From the NCBI GenBank assembly GCA_040882505.1, contig JBBEBE010000013.1, positions 62,001 through 126,000 on the forward strand: 64,000 nucleotides of DNA. Direction: 5' to 3'. Below, piece by piece: positions 55,759 through 62,937 of the stretch. The notes under the pieces are model-generated. The model saw only the letters and a list, made by a program, of their open reading frames with translations. It was not told where the DNA came from and ran no database searches. This DNA is from JBBEBE01 sp040882505. GTDB taxonomy: Bacteria; Bacteroidota; Rhodothermia; Balneolales; Balneolaceae. Each line of letters opens with the position of its first letter. The stretch's first letter is position 1. A program made the position numbers and the translations under genes.

Positions 55759-56079
55759 TCAGATCTGCATCCGGCTGATCTCGTGATACGCATCCAGAAC
55801 TTTGTTTCGAATTTCGACCATCATTTGAAAACTGACCTGAGAACGCTGCATGGCGATCATGACATCGTGAACATTCTCAGTCTTCCCGGCCACAAAATCT
55901 GCCGTTGCCTGGTCACTCTCTTTCATGGTCTCGTCGACGCTCCGTATCGCACCACTCAACATATCCGAGAATGACTCGTCTTGATCGCCTGTGGCTTGTG
56001 GAGCCTCTGTCGGAGAAAGCCGTCCCCTCTCGAGGGACTCCAGAGAGGGCAGTGCGGGAAATTGAATGGGATCTGCCAT
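55759..56079 (-). CDS. fliE: MS ring-rod adapter FliE
   Basis: 106 residues with SFSDMLSGAIRSVDETMKES and the C-terminal family block QVSFQMMVEIRNKVLDAYHE ISRMQI. It links the MS ring to the rod. Follows the small unknown gene by about 40 bases. Confidence 0.93.
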   Translation of the reverse strand: MADPIQFPALPSLESLERGRLSPTEAPQATGDQDESFSDMLSGAIRSVDETMKESDQATADFVAGKTENVHDVMIAMQRSQVSFQMMVEIRNKVLDAYHEISRMQI

Positions 56080-56119
56080 ATTGTTTTGCTAGGAGTGCGT
56101 ATTTCTGTTCAACCCCGAA

Positions 56120-56356
56120 TCAACCTCGCCAATCCAGATTCCGACCACGTTCGAGGGAAATTTGTGAAGCTTCGCCGCTACGATTGTACCGAACGGATGA
56201 TTGTTCCGGGTCAAACTCCTCCCGAATCATCGTCTCCTCGTCCATTGTCAATTCGGGTAACTGAGACTGCTGAGCATGCGTCCGTATACCGGACACGGAT
56301 CGGGTGTTCTGTATACTCTCTGTCATACGTGTCGACTGTATCGAATCCATCATCAC
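56120..56356 (-). CDS. Small hydrophilic protein between flgC and fliE
   Basis: 78 residues, not recognised. Ser/Gln/Arg-rich, no membrane segment: begins with two or three Met (ATG at 56356), contains QLPELTMDEETMIREEFDPE and ends LERGRNLDWRG. It fills the flgC-fliE interval with the same strand and spacing as its neighbours, but the Shine-Dalgarno is weak. It may be a real small flagellar gene or a fortuitous reading frame. Confidence 0.4.
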   Translation of the reverse strand: MMMDSIQSTRMTESIQNTRSVSGIRTHAQQSQLPELTMDEETMIREEFDPEQSSVRYNRSGEASQISLERGRNLDWRG

Positions 56357-56368
56357 ATCTCTGTTTGG

Positions 56369-56872
56369 TTAGATTTCCAAGGCTCTTTTGATCATCTGCT
56401 TCTCTGCCTCGATACTCGACAGATTCGCTTCATACAGACGATTCGCCTTTACCATGTTTACCGTCTCCCGGATCATGTCTATCTCCGGATATTGAACCAT
56501 ACCCTCTTCATCGGCATCCGGATGTGTTGGATCATACTCCATACGGACCTGTTCCGTTCGGACCACCTCATGGGACGGGCCGAACCCCCCTCTCTCCTGT
56601 CCAATTCCCCTCGATCTTGAATCGACTCCCTCCAAATGTTCCGGACGGGTGCGCTGGAGTGTCGTTATGCTTTCACGAAGCAGTGAATGAAATTGCCGGG
56701 GTTTCGCCGGCTGTGAATCCACTTTTTCCGGCATATATGCGTCCGGTGCTCCCGGACGGCTGGCGGTCTCGGCATGGGCAATATTGCGGGCGGCCGCCTG
56801 CAGGGCTGTTCGCTGTTGCGACAAACCCTGTGCTGCCGTTTGAAACGTGGAAAAGAGTCGATCAGGAAGCAT
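56369..56872 (-). CDS. flgC: Proximal rod protein FlgC
   Basis: 167 residues with STFQTAAQGLSQQRTALQAA and ARNIAHAETASRPGAP at the N-terminus and PEIDMIRETVNMVKANRLYE near the C-terminus, the standard FlgC blocks. Slightly longer than usual (about 140) because of the central region. Part of the proximal rod. Confidence 0.94.
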   Translation of the reverse strand: MLPDRLFSTFQTAAQGLSQQRTALQAAARNIAHAETASRPGAPDAYMPEKVDSQPAKPRQFHSLLRESITTLQRTRPEHLEGVDSRSRGIGQERGGFGPSHEVVRTEQVRMEYDPTHPDADEEGMVQYPEIDMIRETVNMVKANRLYEANLSSIEAEKQMIKRALEI

Positions 56873-56901
56873 GGTTTATCCGATTGGTTGTATCAGGAGA
56901 G

Positions 56902-57246
56902 TCAACGGTTCATTCCGGTAATTCCGGTTCTCATCATCTCGAAATGGTGTCTTAGAGACCGCGTTGCGACATTCACGCGTACCTGGGTATCACTCATTTC
57001 CAGTAATTCATCCTCCAAAACAACCGGATCTTCCGTCCATTCGATCGAGGGTGTCACCTTGTTCATTTCGTCAATCCCCCCCTGTTCATCTGCCCGGCGC
57101 AGCTCTTCCTCGAATCGTACCTCTTTTCGGGCGTAGTCCGGGGTATCGGCGTGAGAAATATTGCTTGCTGTAACACGCTGTCTCAACGAGTAGCCATCCA
57201 TGGCTCGAGAGAGCAGACGGCTGTAGGCACTATCAATCAAACTCAT
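56902..57246 (-). CDS. flgB: Proximal rod protein FlgB
   Basis: 114 residues: SLIDSAYSRLLSRAMDGYSL, TASNISHADTPDYARKEVRF and a C-terminal helix TRSLRHHFEMMRTGITGMNR. ATG 57246 is chosen for its strong GGAGG site; the ATG at 57318 lies upstream of the expected transcript start region. First gene of the long flgB-flgE operon; preceded by a sigma-54 promoter. Confidence 0.93.
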   Translation of the reverse strand: MSLIDSAYSRLLSRAMDGYSLRQRVTASNISHADTPDYARKEVRFEEELRRADEQGGIDEMNKVTPSIEWTEDPVVLEDELLEMSDTQVRVNVATRSLRHHFEMMRTGITGMNR

Positions 57247-57288
57247 CACATCCTCCATCTCAAGGAATTCGGGTACCGCAAGAGGGTC

Positions 57289-57304
57289 TGCAAGAGTTGT
57301 GCCA
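57289..57304 (-). promoter_or_regulatory. Sigma-54 promoter of flgB operon
   Basis: Minus strand TGGCAC-AACTC-TTGCA, a consensus -24/-12 promoter. The start of transcription is expected near 57278, about 32 bases before the flgB ATG. It should drive all genes from flgB to flgE. Confidence 0.85.
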
Positions 57305-57431
57305 CATCCATCATTCAAGGGTGGTCGAAGCTACACCAGCCTCCAGGGACGGAACCTGTATCATCTCCGGATCCACTTTTTCCCGTGAACTGGAACATTT
57401 TTCCACCCACAGCGATTAATACTACATTCAG

Positions 57432-57458
57432 TTAAGCCGGAGTCCGGTATGCTGATAA
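57432..57458 (+). promoter_or_regulatory. Sigma-28 (FliA)-like promoter of the FlrB-like kinase
   Basis: TTAA (57432-57435), 15-base spacer, GCTGATAA (57451-57458): 7 of 8 to GCCGATAA. Transcription would start near 57465, downstream of the first possible ATG (57449), so the kinase should start further in. Confidence 0.55.
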
Positions 57459-57499
57459 TTGAGGGAGGTTTCCAACACGATTCAGAATTGAAACAACGA

Positions 57500-58627
57500 A
57501 TGATGACGCACTCTGCAAGTTTAGTTCCGGCTCCTTCCCAAGAACACCCGAAAAATTCGGCCTCCATGACCTTACCCCTACCCATGCCACTCGACGATGG
57601 AGACCCGCTCTGGCACGCATTGCGTGATTTTCTGAATCGTCAACCCGCACCGACTGTCATTCTTCAAACGTCTGACCGCAGAATCTGTCTGAGTAATGAA
57701 GCATTCACCAGATTCGGATCCAGACAAGTCCTCGGATTACCTGTCGATCGCTTCTTGAAATGGATTCCTTCCAGCACTCTTTACAAGCCGTGTCGATACT
57801 TCGGTCGCTGGTTTGTGGCAACCGAAATGCCTTTGCCCCGCCACATTCGTCATGTCGACCCATCGGCTATCCAAAATTCAGATTTGCTCGCAAGAACCAA
57901 TCTGTTCTCCATTTTCCAGCTTCAAGAGCCCGGTCATCTTCCGTCACTCGAAACCTTGCGTGCCATTCGGCAGATGACCGCTGTTCTGCTACATCGGTTT
58001 CGTTCCCCGTTGACCGGTATACAAGGGTATCTCGAGCTAATGGACCCCTCACTCAAAAACTCCGAAAACCACCTTCGAATCGGCAGAATCCAGCATCAAC
58101 TGGATCAACTATTCAATCTCATGGATCAACTGGAAGAACTCTATCATCTACCCGAACAGACATCCAATCGGGAACCTCTACAGCAGATCGACCTTCCCGC
58201 ACTGATCGGAAAGATCCGAAATCGATTTCCGGACACTCGAAAAGAACGTATTTGCGACCAGTTTCAAGACGATGCCTTCTCTGTTCTGGGCCGACCGTCT
58301 CTCATCGAACCCATCCTGTATGAGTTGATTCAAAATGCACTGGAAAGTGATCGAAACGGTACCCATATCGTTTCCATCTCACTATCGGCCGACCAGGTCA
58401 TCCGTGTACGGAATGACGGTCCCATCATCTCCGACTCCATTTCCCACCGAATTTTTGATCCCTTCGTGACAAAGCACGCCTCTCATCTCGGACTCGGACT
58501 CACTCGGGCCTCCCTTTGGGCCGGACTTGAGGGTGGATGTATCTATCTCACAGATAATTGTAAAGAAAAAGGGGTCAGCTTCTCCGTCTGCCTCCCAGAG
58601 AGCCACCAACCAAATCCGATTTGTTAA
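57500..58627 (+). CDS. Soluble PAS-type histidine kinase, FlrB/FleS-like
   Basis: About 375 residues (392 if started at 57449). A PAS-like sensory part (about 40-130, PTVILQTSDRRICLSNEAF) is followed by a DHp region, LLHRFRSPLTGIQGYLELMD with His165 (182 from the upstream ATG), and an HATPase domain (N box YELIQNALES; NDGPII as a degenerate G1; LGLGLTRASL as G2). No membrane helices. Domain plan and location divergent from flgB fit the cytoplasmic partners of FlrC/FleR. Start is uncertain: the FliA-like promoter overlaps the first ATG. Confidence 0.75.
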   Translation: MMTHSASLVPAPSQEHPKNSASMTLPLPMPLDDGDPLWHALRDFLNRQPAPTVILQTSDRRICLSNEAFTRFGSRQVLGLPVDRFLKWIPSSTLYKPCRYFGRWFVATEMPLPRHIRHVDPSAIQNSDLLARTNLFSIFQLQEPGHLPSLETLRAIRQMTAVLLHRFRSPLTGIQGYLELMDPSLKNSENHLRIGRIQHQLDQLFNLMDQLEELYHLPEQTSNREPLQQIDLPALIGKIRNRFPDTRKERICDQFQDDAFSVLGRPSLIEPILYELIQNALESDRNGTHIVSISLSADQVIRVRNDGPIISDSISHRIFDPFVTKHASHLGLGLTRASLWAGLEGGCIYLTDNCKEKGVSFSVCLPESHQPNPIC

Positions 58628-58766
58628 AAATTTTTAATGTTTGCTTTTTTCGTGGTATACTCCTCTTGGAATCAGAGTAGTGAGACAGATCGATTGAACG
58701 TGGGTCCGCGTTTCCAAAACAACCGGGTCGGCTGTTTCAACAGAACAACATGAGTAGGTTTCTGCT

Positions 58767-59120
58767 ATGAAAATATCCAATCAGGGCGGCAAACGTCCTT
58801 GCAATCGGCTTGCATCGAAAACAACACTTCCGGAACAGCCTGTACGAGACCGACTACACGACATTATGTCTCCTCTGAACGCCGTCTCCGGATATGTGGA
58901 GATGCTCCAGTCAAGTACACATGATCCGAATGCTAACGAGCGGCTTGACCGGTACAGCCGAAAGATCGCTCAAGGACTGGAACAGATCTCCGATCAGCTG
59001 GAGGAGCTTCAACAATTCTGCGCAACCAGTGCATCCCGTGACGTCACGGGAATCCGACGTGTGAATCGTGAGGAGAAACGCCGGTCGAGGCGATCAATGG
59101 TCTCCGGAATGCCATTCTGA
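58767..59120 (+). CDS. Stand-alone DHp (HisKA-like) protein
   Basis: 117 residues. The core RLHDIMSPLNAVSGYVEMLQ with His31, followed by LDRYSRKIAQGLEQISDQLE, is a histidine-kinase dimerisation helix pair with no ATPase domain after it; the tail is basic (NREEKRRSRRSM). It may act as a decoy, phosphotransfer or dimerisation partner for the kinases on either side; this is inference. Upstream is an AT-rich stretch with a TATACT box near 58656. Confidence 0.6.
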   Translation: MKISNQGGKRPCNRLASKTTLPEQPVRDRLHDIMSPLNAVSGYVEMLQSSTHDPNANERLDRYSRKIAQGLEQISDQLEELQQFCATSASRDVTGIRRVNREEKRRSRRSMVSGMPF

Positions 59121-59142
59121 ACCATCTTCTCAGGAGAATTCA

Positions 59143-59640
59143 TCAAACAATCATATGAAAGTGGATCCCTTTGGAAGTTGTGTAAAGCTGCATCTGGATT
59201 AAATAGAGCCGGTCACGGTGTGCCGGCACGCCTGAAATGCGGTGTTGACGACCGCTGAGGATCTCAGTTTTCACAGACTGGTTCTCGATCGGTTTCGCAC
59301 CGGCATTCGATGACTCCCCACGCCGAATTCGCGACCGAATGGACAGTATTTCATCGTGATTCGGCGTCAGAAAAAACCGAACCATCTTGTGATACCCCCG
59401 ATCAAAAATCAAATCCAGAACCGTCTCTTCTCCGGTACCCAGAGCCTGCTCCACCCAGGAAAGATTCTCCTTGGAAGAGGGCTCTTTTCGAGCCGGAGGC
59501 TGTTCTTCTTCATCCTCCAATCGGAGCATGGAAAAGAGGTCGGCAAGCTGTTTGTACGGGGCATATGCAGATACCTGCCGAACCCCTTTGAGAGCTTTTC
59601 CCGAGGACCACGACACTGGACGAACCACTGAATCTACCAT
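59143..59640 (-). CDS. Unknown protein with a FliA promoter
   Basis: 165 residues, no signal peptide or membrane segment, not recognised. N-terminal SAYAPYKQLADLFSMLRLED, a central ETVLDLIFDRGYHKMVRFFL segment and a C-terminal YLIQMQLYTTSKGIHFH; it looks like a soluble mixed alpha/beta protein with a disordered middle (EEEQPPARKEPSSKE). A good GGAG site precedes ATG 59640. A FliA promoter 70 bases upstream makes it a late flagellar gene; the function cannot be deduced. Confidence 0.65.
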   Translation of the reverse strand: MVDSVVRPVSWSSGKALKGVRQVSAYAPYKQLADLFSMLRLEDEEEQPPARKEPSSKENLSWVEQALGTGEETVLDLIFDRGYHKMVRFFLTPNHDEILSIRSRIRRGESSNAGAKPIENQSVKTEILSGRQHRISGVPAHRDRLYLIQMQLYTTSKGIHFHMIV

Positions 59641-59709
59641 GACTTACTCCAACACAATTGCACAGAATATGAACTCCAAACCGGACGTACCAAACTACGG
59701 GTACTCTCC

Positions 59710-59736
59710 TTATCGGATCATCGCCTGATTGCTTAA
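59710..59736 (-). promoter_or_regulatory. Sigma-28 (FliA) promoter of the unknown 165-aa gene
   Basis: Minus strand TTAA (59736-59733), 15-base spacer, TCCGATAA (59717-59710): 7 of 8 to GCCGATAA. Expected transcript start near 59703, leader about 60 bases. Confidence 0.7.
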
Positions 59737-59761
59737 ACAGATACTTCGTGAATGATGTTGA

Positions 59762-60982
59762 ATGGACAAGCCCATGCAAAAAATTGACCCTACAGATGAG
59801 CGGATGGCTGCACTTGCCCACGAAATGCGAACTCCCATCCAATCCATTGATCTGATCTGTGAATTACTTCAAAAAGAGCCGGATCAACCACTATCTGCGA
59901 TTCAGGAGAAATTGAAGAGCATGCGCAAGGGGTGCCAAACTCTGCTCCACCTTCTGGATGAATCTGTTTCTGCCAGTCGATTGACGACAACCCCGGTCAG
60001 CTACCCTGTCCGCCACATACTATCTCTTCGGGATCTTGGAACGTACCTGCGTGAGCAACTGAATCCCTTGATGCTGAACGAACAAAGAGATCTTGAACTC
60101 TATCTGGACGATGCTCTTCCAGCCACCATTCACACACATCCGGTTTGGGTGGAGCAGATCTTGAGGAATTTGCTGACCAACGCATTGCGACACGGGAACG
60201 GGACCATACAACTCTCCTTCGAATCGGACCCGGAGGGCATTCGGATGTCCGTAACGGACGAAGGGCCCGGAATTCCGCCAGAAATGCACCAAGAAATCTT
60301 CAAACCACGCGTTCGACTTTCCGGCCCGTCATCTCCGGAGAGTTCACCGGGCATGGGGTTGGGACTGTCTCTGGCATTGAGTTGGACTCGTCGGCTCGGT
60401 GGCACCCTTCGCGTAGAGAGTGAACCCGGAAAAGGGAGTACGTTCCAATTAACACTTCCGTTGACCGATTCCACGACGATTCGATCATCCGTGGATTCTG
60501 AAACCCACCCATTCCTGGTCCGAGAGGAACAGCCACCCATTCACCGGAGCCCCTCTCTACGAAACAGATCCATCGCTGGAGCTACCGTTCTGATCGTTGA
60601 CGACAGTGAACTTCAGACAGAGGCACTACAAGAGTACCTTTCGACTCCGGGTGCGACAATTTTAACAGCTCATCATGTCCATGAAGCGATTAACATATTG
60701 AGCAGACACTCCGTAGATGCCATCATTCTGGATTTGAATCTTCCAGACCGTTCCGGAATTGAACTCATCCGTCACTTGAGAACTCGCACCCACCACCACA
60801 CCACACCGATTATCCTCTATAGCGGTGAGATATTGGGGCGGGAAACCAATCGGATCATTGCCCCAATGGTACAGCGCATCCGAAAGAAAAAAATCGGTAG
60901 TCATCGACTGATTTTGGAAGATCTGCAGGAACTTCTCACTCCGGAACGAGAATCCGCGAATGCACCCATTCCCTCGAATTAA
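59762..60982 (+). CDS. Soluble hybrid histidine kinase with C-terminal receiver
   Basis: 406 residues. The DHp starts almost at once: MAALAHEMRTPIQSIDLICE with His20, so there is no sensor domain. HATPase with QILRNLLTNALRHG (N box), DEGPGIPPE (G1) and GMGLGLSLALSW (G2). A receiver domain follows (about 278-395): TVLIVDDSELQ, phospho-acceptor Asp324 in AIILDLNLPDRSG. No membrane segments. Input must come from a partner; the neighbouring DHp-only protein is a candidate. Ends 10 bases before the convergent lhgO. Confidence 0.88.
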   Translation: MDKPMQKIDPTDERMAALAHEMRTPIQSIDLICELLQKEPDQPLSAIQEKLKSMRKGCQTLLHLLDESVSASRLTTTPVSYPVRHILSLRDLGTYLREQLNPLMLNEQRDLELYLDDALPATIHTHPVWVEQILRNLLTNALRHGNGTIQLSFESDPEGIRMSVTDEGPGIPPEMHQEIFKPRVRLSGPSSPESSPGMGLGLSLALSWTRRLGGTLRVESEPGKGSTFQLTLPLTDSTTIRSSVDSETHPFLVREEQPPIHRSPSLRNRSIAGATVLIVDDSELQTEALQEYLSTPGATILTAHHVHEAINILSRHSVDAIILDLNLPDRSGIELIRHLRTRTHHHTTPIILYSGEILGRETNRIIAPMVQRIRKKKIGSHRLILEDLQELLTPERESANAPIPSN

Positions 60983-60992
60983 TTTCTGAATC

Positions 60993-62183
60993 TCACCATT
61001 CTGCCCGACGCACAATCTCGTCTGCAATCGACAAAGCAGCCGTTGCCGCCGGGCTGGGGGCATTGAGAACATGCAACTGTCCCTCTTGTGATTCAAAGAG
61101 AAAGTCGTCCAGGATGGTCCCGTCCGGGTTCAGCGCCATCGCCCGGACACCGGAAGGGGCAGGATGCAGATGCTCGGATTGGATCCACGGCATGAGTCGC
61201 CGGAGTTCTCCCACGAACGCATTCCGGGACAGAGAACGTCGATACTCGCCCAATCCCATCCGCCAGTGTTCTTTGGCCAGACGCCAAAATCCGGCATAGT
61301 TCAATGTTTCGAGCGTCTCGTCAAGATCGAAGGAGAGTTTCTCGTACCCTTCCCGTTTGAATGCAAAGACCGCATTGGGACCGCACTCCACTCCTCCCAA
61401 GGCCATGCGAGTGTAGTGAACTCCCAAAAAAGGAAACTCCGGGTTGGGCAGTGGATAGATGAGACCGCGAATTCTTGCGGCAGCTTCCGGCACCAGCTCG
61501 AAATACTCCCCTCGAAACGGAACAATCTGCACCCCGGGGTTCAACCCGGCCGATCGAGCCACTCGATCACTATACAGACCTGCACAGCTGACCAAATAGC
61601 CGGTCTCCACCGAGTCTTTCTCTGTATGAATTTGCTGCACACCCTCTCTTCGGGTAATTCCGGTCACCTTCTGGCCAAAACGAATCTCGGCCCCCTGATC
61701 ACGAAGCAAAGATTCCAGAACATGACAGACCCCGGAGAAATCAACGATCCCTGCACAGGGTACCCGGATGGCCCGAATACCTGCGGTCCACGGTTCAATT
61801 TCACGAATCCTCTCCGGGCCGACCACTTCAATTCCTTCGATTCCGTTTCTCAATCCACGCTCGTAGATGGCCTCGAGTCTGGATAACTCTTCCTCGCGCG
61901 TGGCCACAACAAGCTTTCCGCAGATCTCGTGTGAGACACCGTGCTCTTTGCAAAATTGAACCATCTGGTGTCGGCCATCCACACAGTTCCGTGCGCGGTA
62001 ACTTCCCGGTTTGTAGTAGATCCCTGAGTGAAGGACTCCCGAATTTCGCCCCGTTTGATGCACAGCCACCCGGTCTTCCTTTTCCAAAATGAGAATTCGG
62101 GCGTCCGGCCATGCCTTTGAAAGCTTCCATGCCGCCGCAAGACCGACAATACCGGCACCAACCACTGTGATATCATACTTCAT
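60993..62183 (-). CDS. lhgO: L-2-hydroxyglutarate oxidase LhgO
   Basis: 396 residues, FAD-dependent DAO-fold enzyme. N-terminal dinucleotide motif VVGAGIVGLAAAWKL, the family block AVHQTGRNSGVLHSGIYYKP, PGSYRARNCVDGR, and C-terminal GVRAMALNPDGTILDDF. It oxidises L-2-hydroxyglutarate to 2-oxoglutarate, repairing a side product of malate dehydrogenase and feeding electrons to the membrane. Not linked to the flagellar genes. Confidence 0.92.
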   Translation of the reverse strand: MKYDITVVGAGIVGLAAAWKLSKAWPDARILILEKEDRVAVHQTGRNSGVLHSGIYYKPGSYRARNCVDGRHQMVQFCKEHGVSHEICGKLVVATREEELSRLEAIYERGLRNGIEGIEVVGPERIREIEPWTAGIRAIRVPCAGIVDFSGVCHVLESLLRDQGAEIRFGQKVTGITRREGVQQIHTEKDSVETGYLVSCAGLYSDRVARSAGLNPGVQIVPFRGEYFELVPEAAARIRGLIYPLPNPEFPFLGVHYTRMALGGVECGPNAVFAFKREGYEKLSFDLDETLETLNYAGFWRLAKEHWRMGLGEYRRSLSRNAFVGELRRLMPWIQSEHLHPAPSGVRAMALNPDGTILDDFLFESQEGQLHVLNAPSPAATAALSIADEIVRRAEW

Positions 62184-62345
62184 AATTCCAGCTAAATCGT
62201 GTTATCTTTGGGGACTGTCCCAAGATTCGGAACGTTCCAGGTACGCAGTCATGTTATCCACCCGGAATCCGGTATCGAGTCGCAGCAATGCGTCCAATGC
62301 GACGCCCCGGACTCAATTCGAACAACTATGCAATCAGAGCCACAC

Positions 62346-62897
62346 ATGATGCTGACGATCCGTACAATTTTCGTCGCCACGGCACTCCTCTTCGTTTCCT
62401 GTTCTGGCGAGCAGGAGCCACAACGCTCGGAAGCATCGGGGGCAGATCCGGCAGGTGAAGATATCGATCGAGCCTCAATAATTAAACAGGCGTCATTTAC
62501 CGACCTGGAGGGAAACGAGGTAACACTGGATCAGTTTCAGGGGAAAGTTCTTGTTATCGACTTTTGGGAAACGTGGTGCGCACCCTGTCTACAAGTCTTC
62601 CCATCGCTCCAACAACTTCGTGAAGAGTTCCCTGACGACTTTGAAGTACTGGCGGTTACACTGGGTGCCATGGAAGGGCCGGAAGAAGCTGCGGCATTCC
62701 GCGATGAGCACGACTATGACTTTCAATTCCTCTACGATGCCAACAACGTCTCGGACGAACTCGGCATCTTCAGTATCCCGTTCAAACTCTACATCGATCC
62801 GGATGGAGAGTTGATCAAGAGCGAAATCGGAACCCGGGGACGGGACGGAGACTACTCCAATGCCCGGGAAATCATTCAGGAGTACAGCTCGCTGTAA
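62346..62897 (+). CDS. TlpA-like thioredoxin-fold lipoprotein
   Basis: About 183 residues. Lipoprotein signal (IRTIFVATALLFVSC, lipobox Cys), Glu/Ser-rich linker, then a TlpA/ResA-type domain with FWETWCAPCLQVFPSLQQLR (CxxC redox centre) and the cis-Pro region FSIPFKLYIDPDGE. Extracytoplasmic thiol oxidoreductase; the target is unknown. ATG 62346 is used; frames from upstream ATGs would add residues before the signal peptide. Confidence 0.85.
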   Translation: MMLTIRTIFVATALLFVSCSGEQEPQRSEASGADPAGEDIDRASIIKQASFTDLEGNEVTLDQFQGKVLVIDFWETWCAPCLQVFPSLQQLREEFPDDFEVLAVTLGAMEGPEEAAAFRDEHDYDFQFLYDANNVSDELGIFSIPFKLYIDPDGELIKSEIGTRGRDGDYSNAREIIQEYSSL

Positions 62898-62937
62898 TCC
62901 TCGTTCGTAGAATCCATTCAGAAACCAGAGAAGATCC

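Noticed and set aside
58624..58661. Small AT-rich palindrome and TATACT box before the DHp-only gene
   Set aside because: No acceptable -35 at 16-18 bases; may be a promoter or weak terminator, but not supportable as a separate feature.
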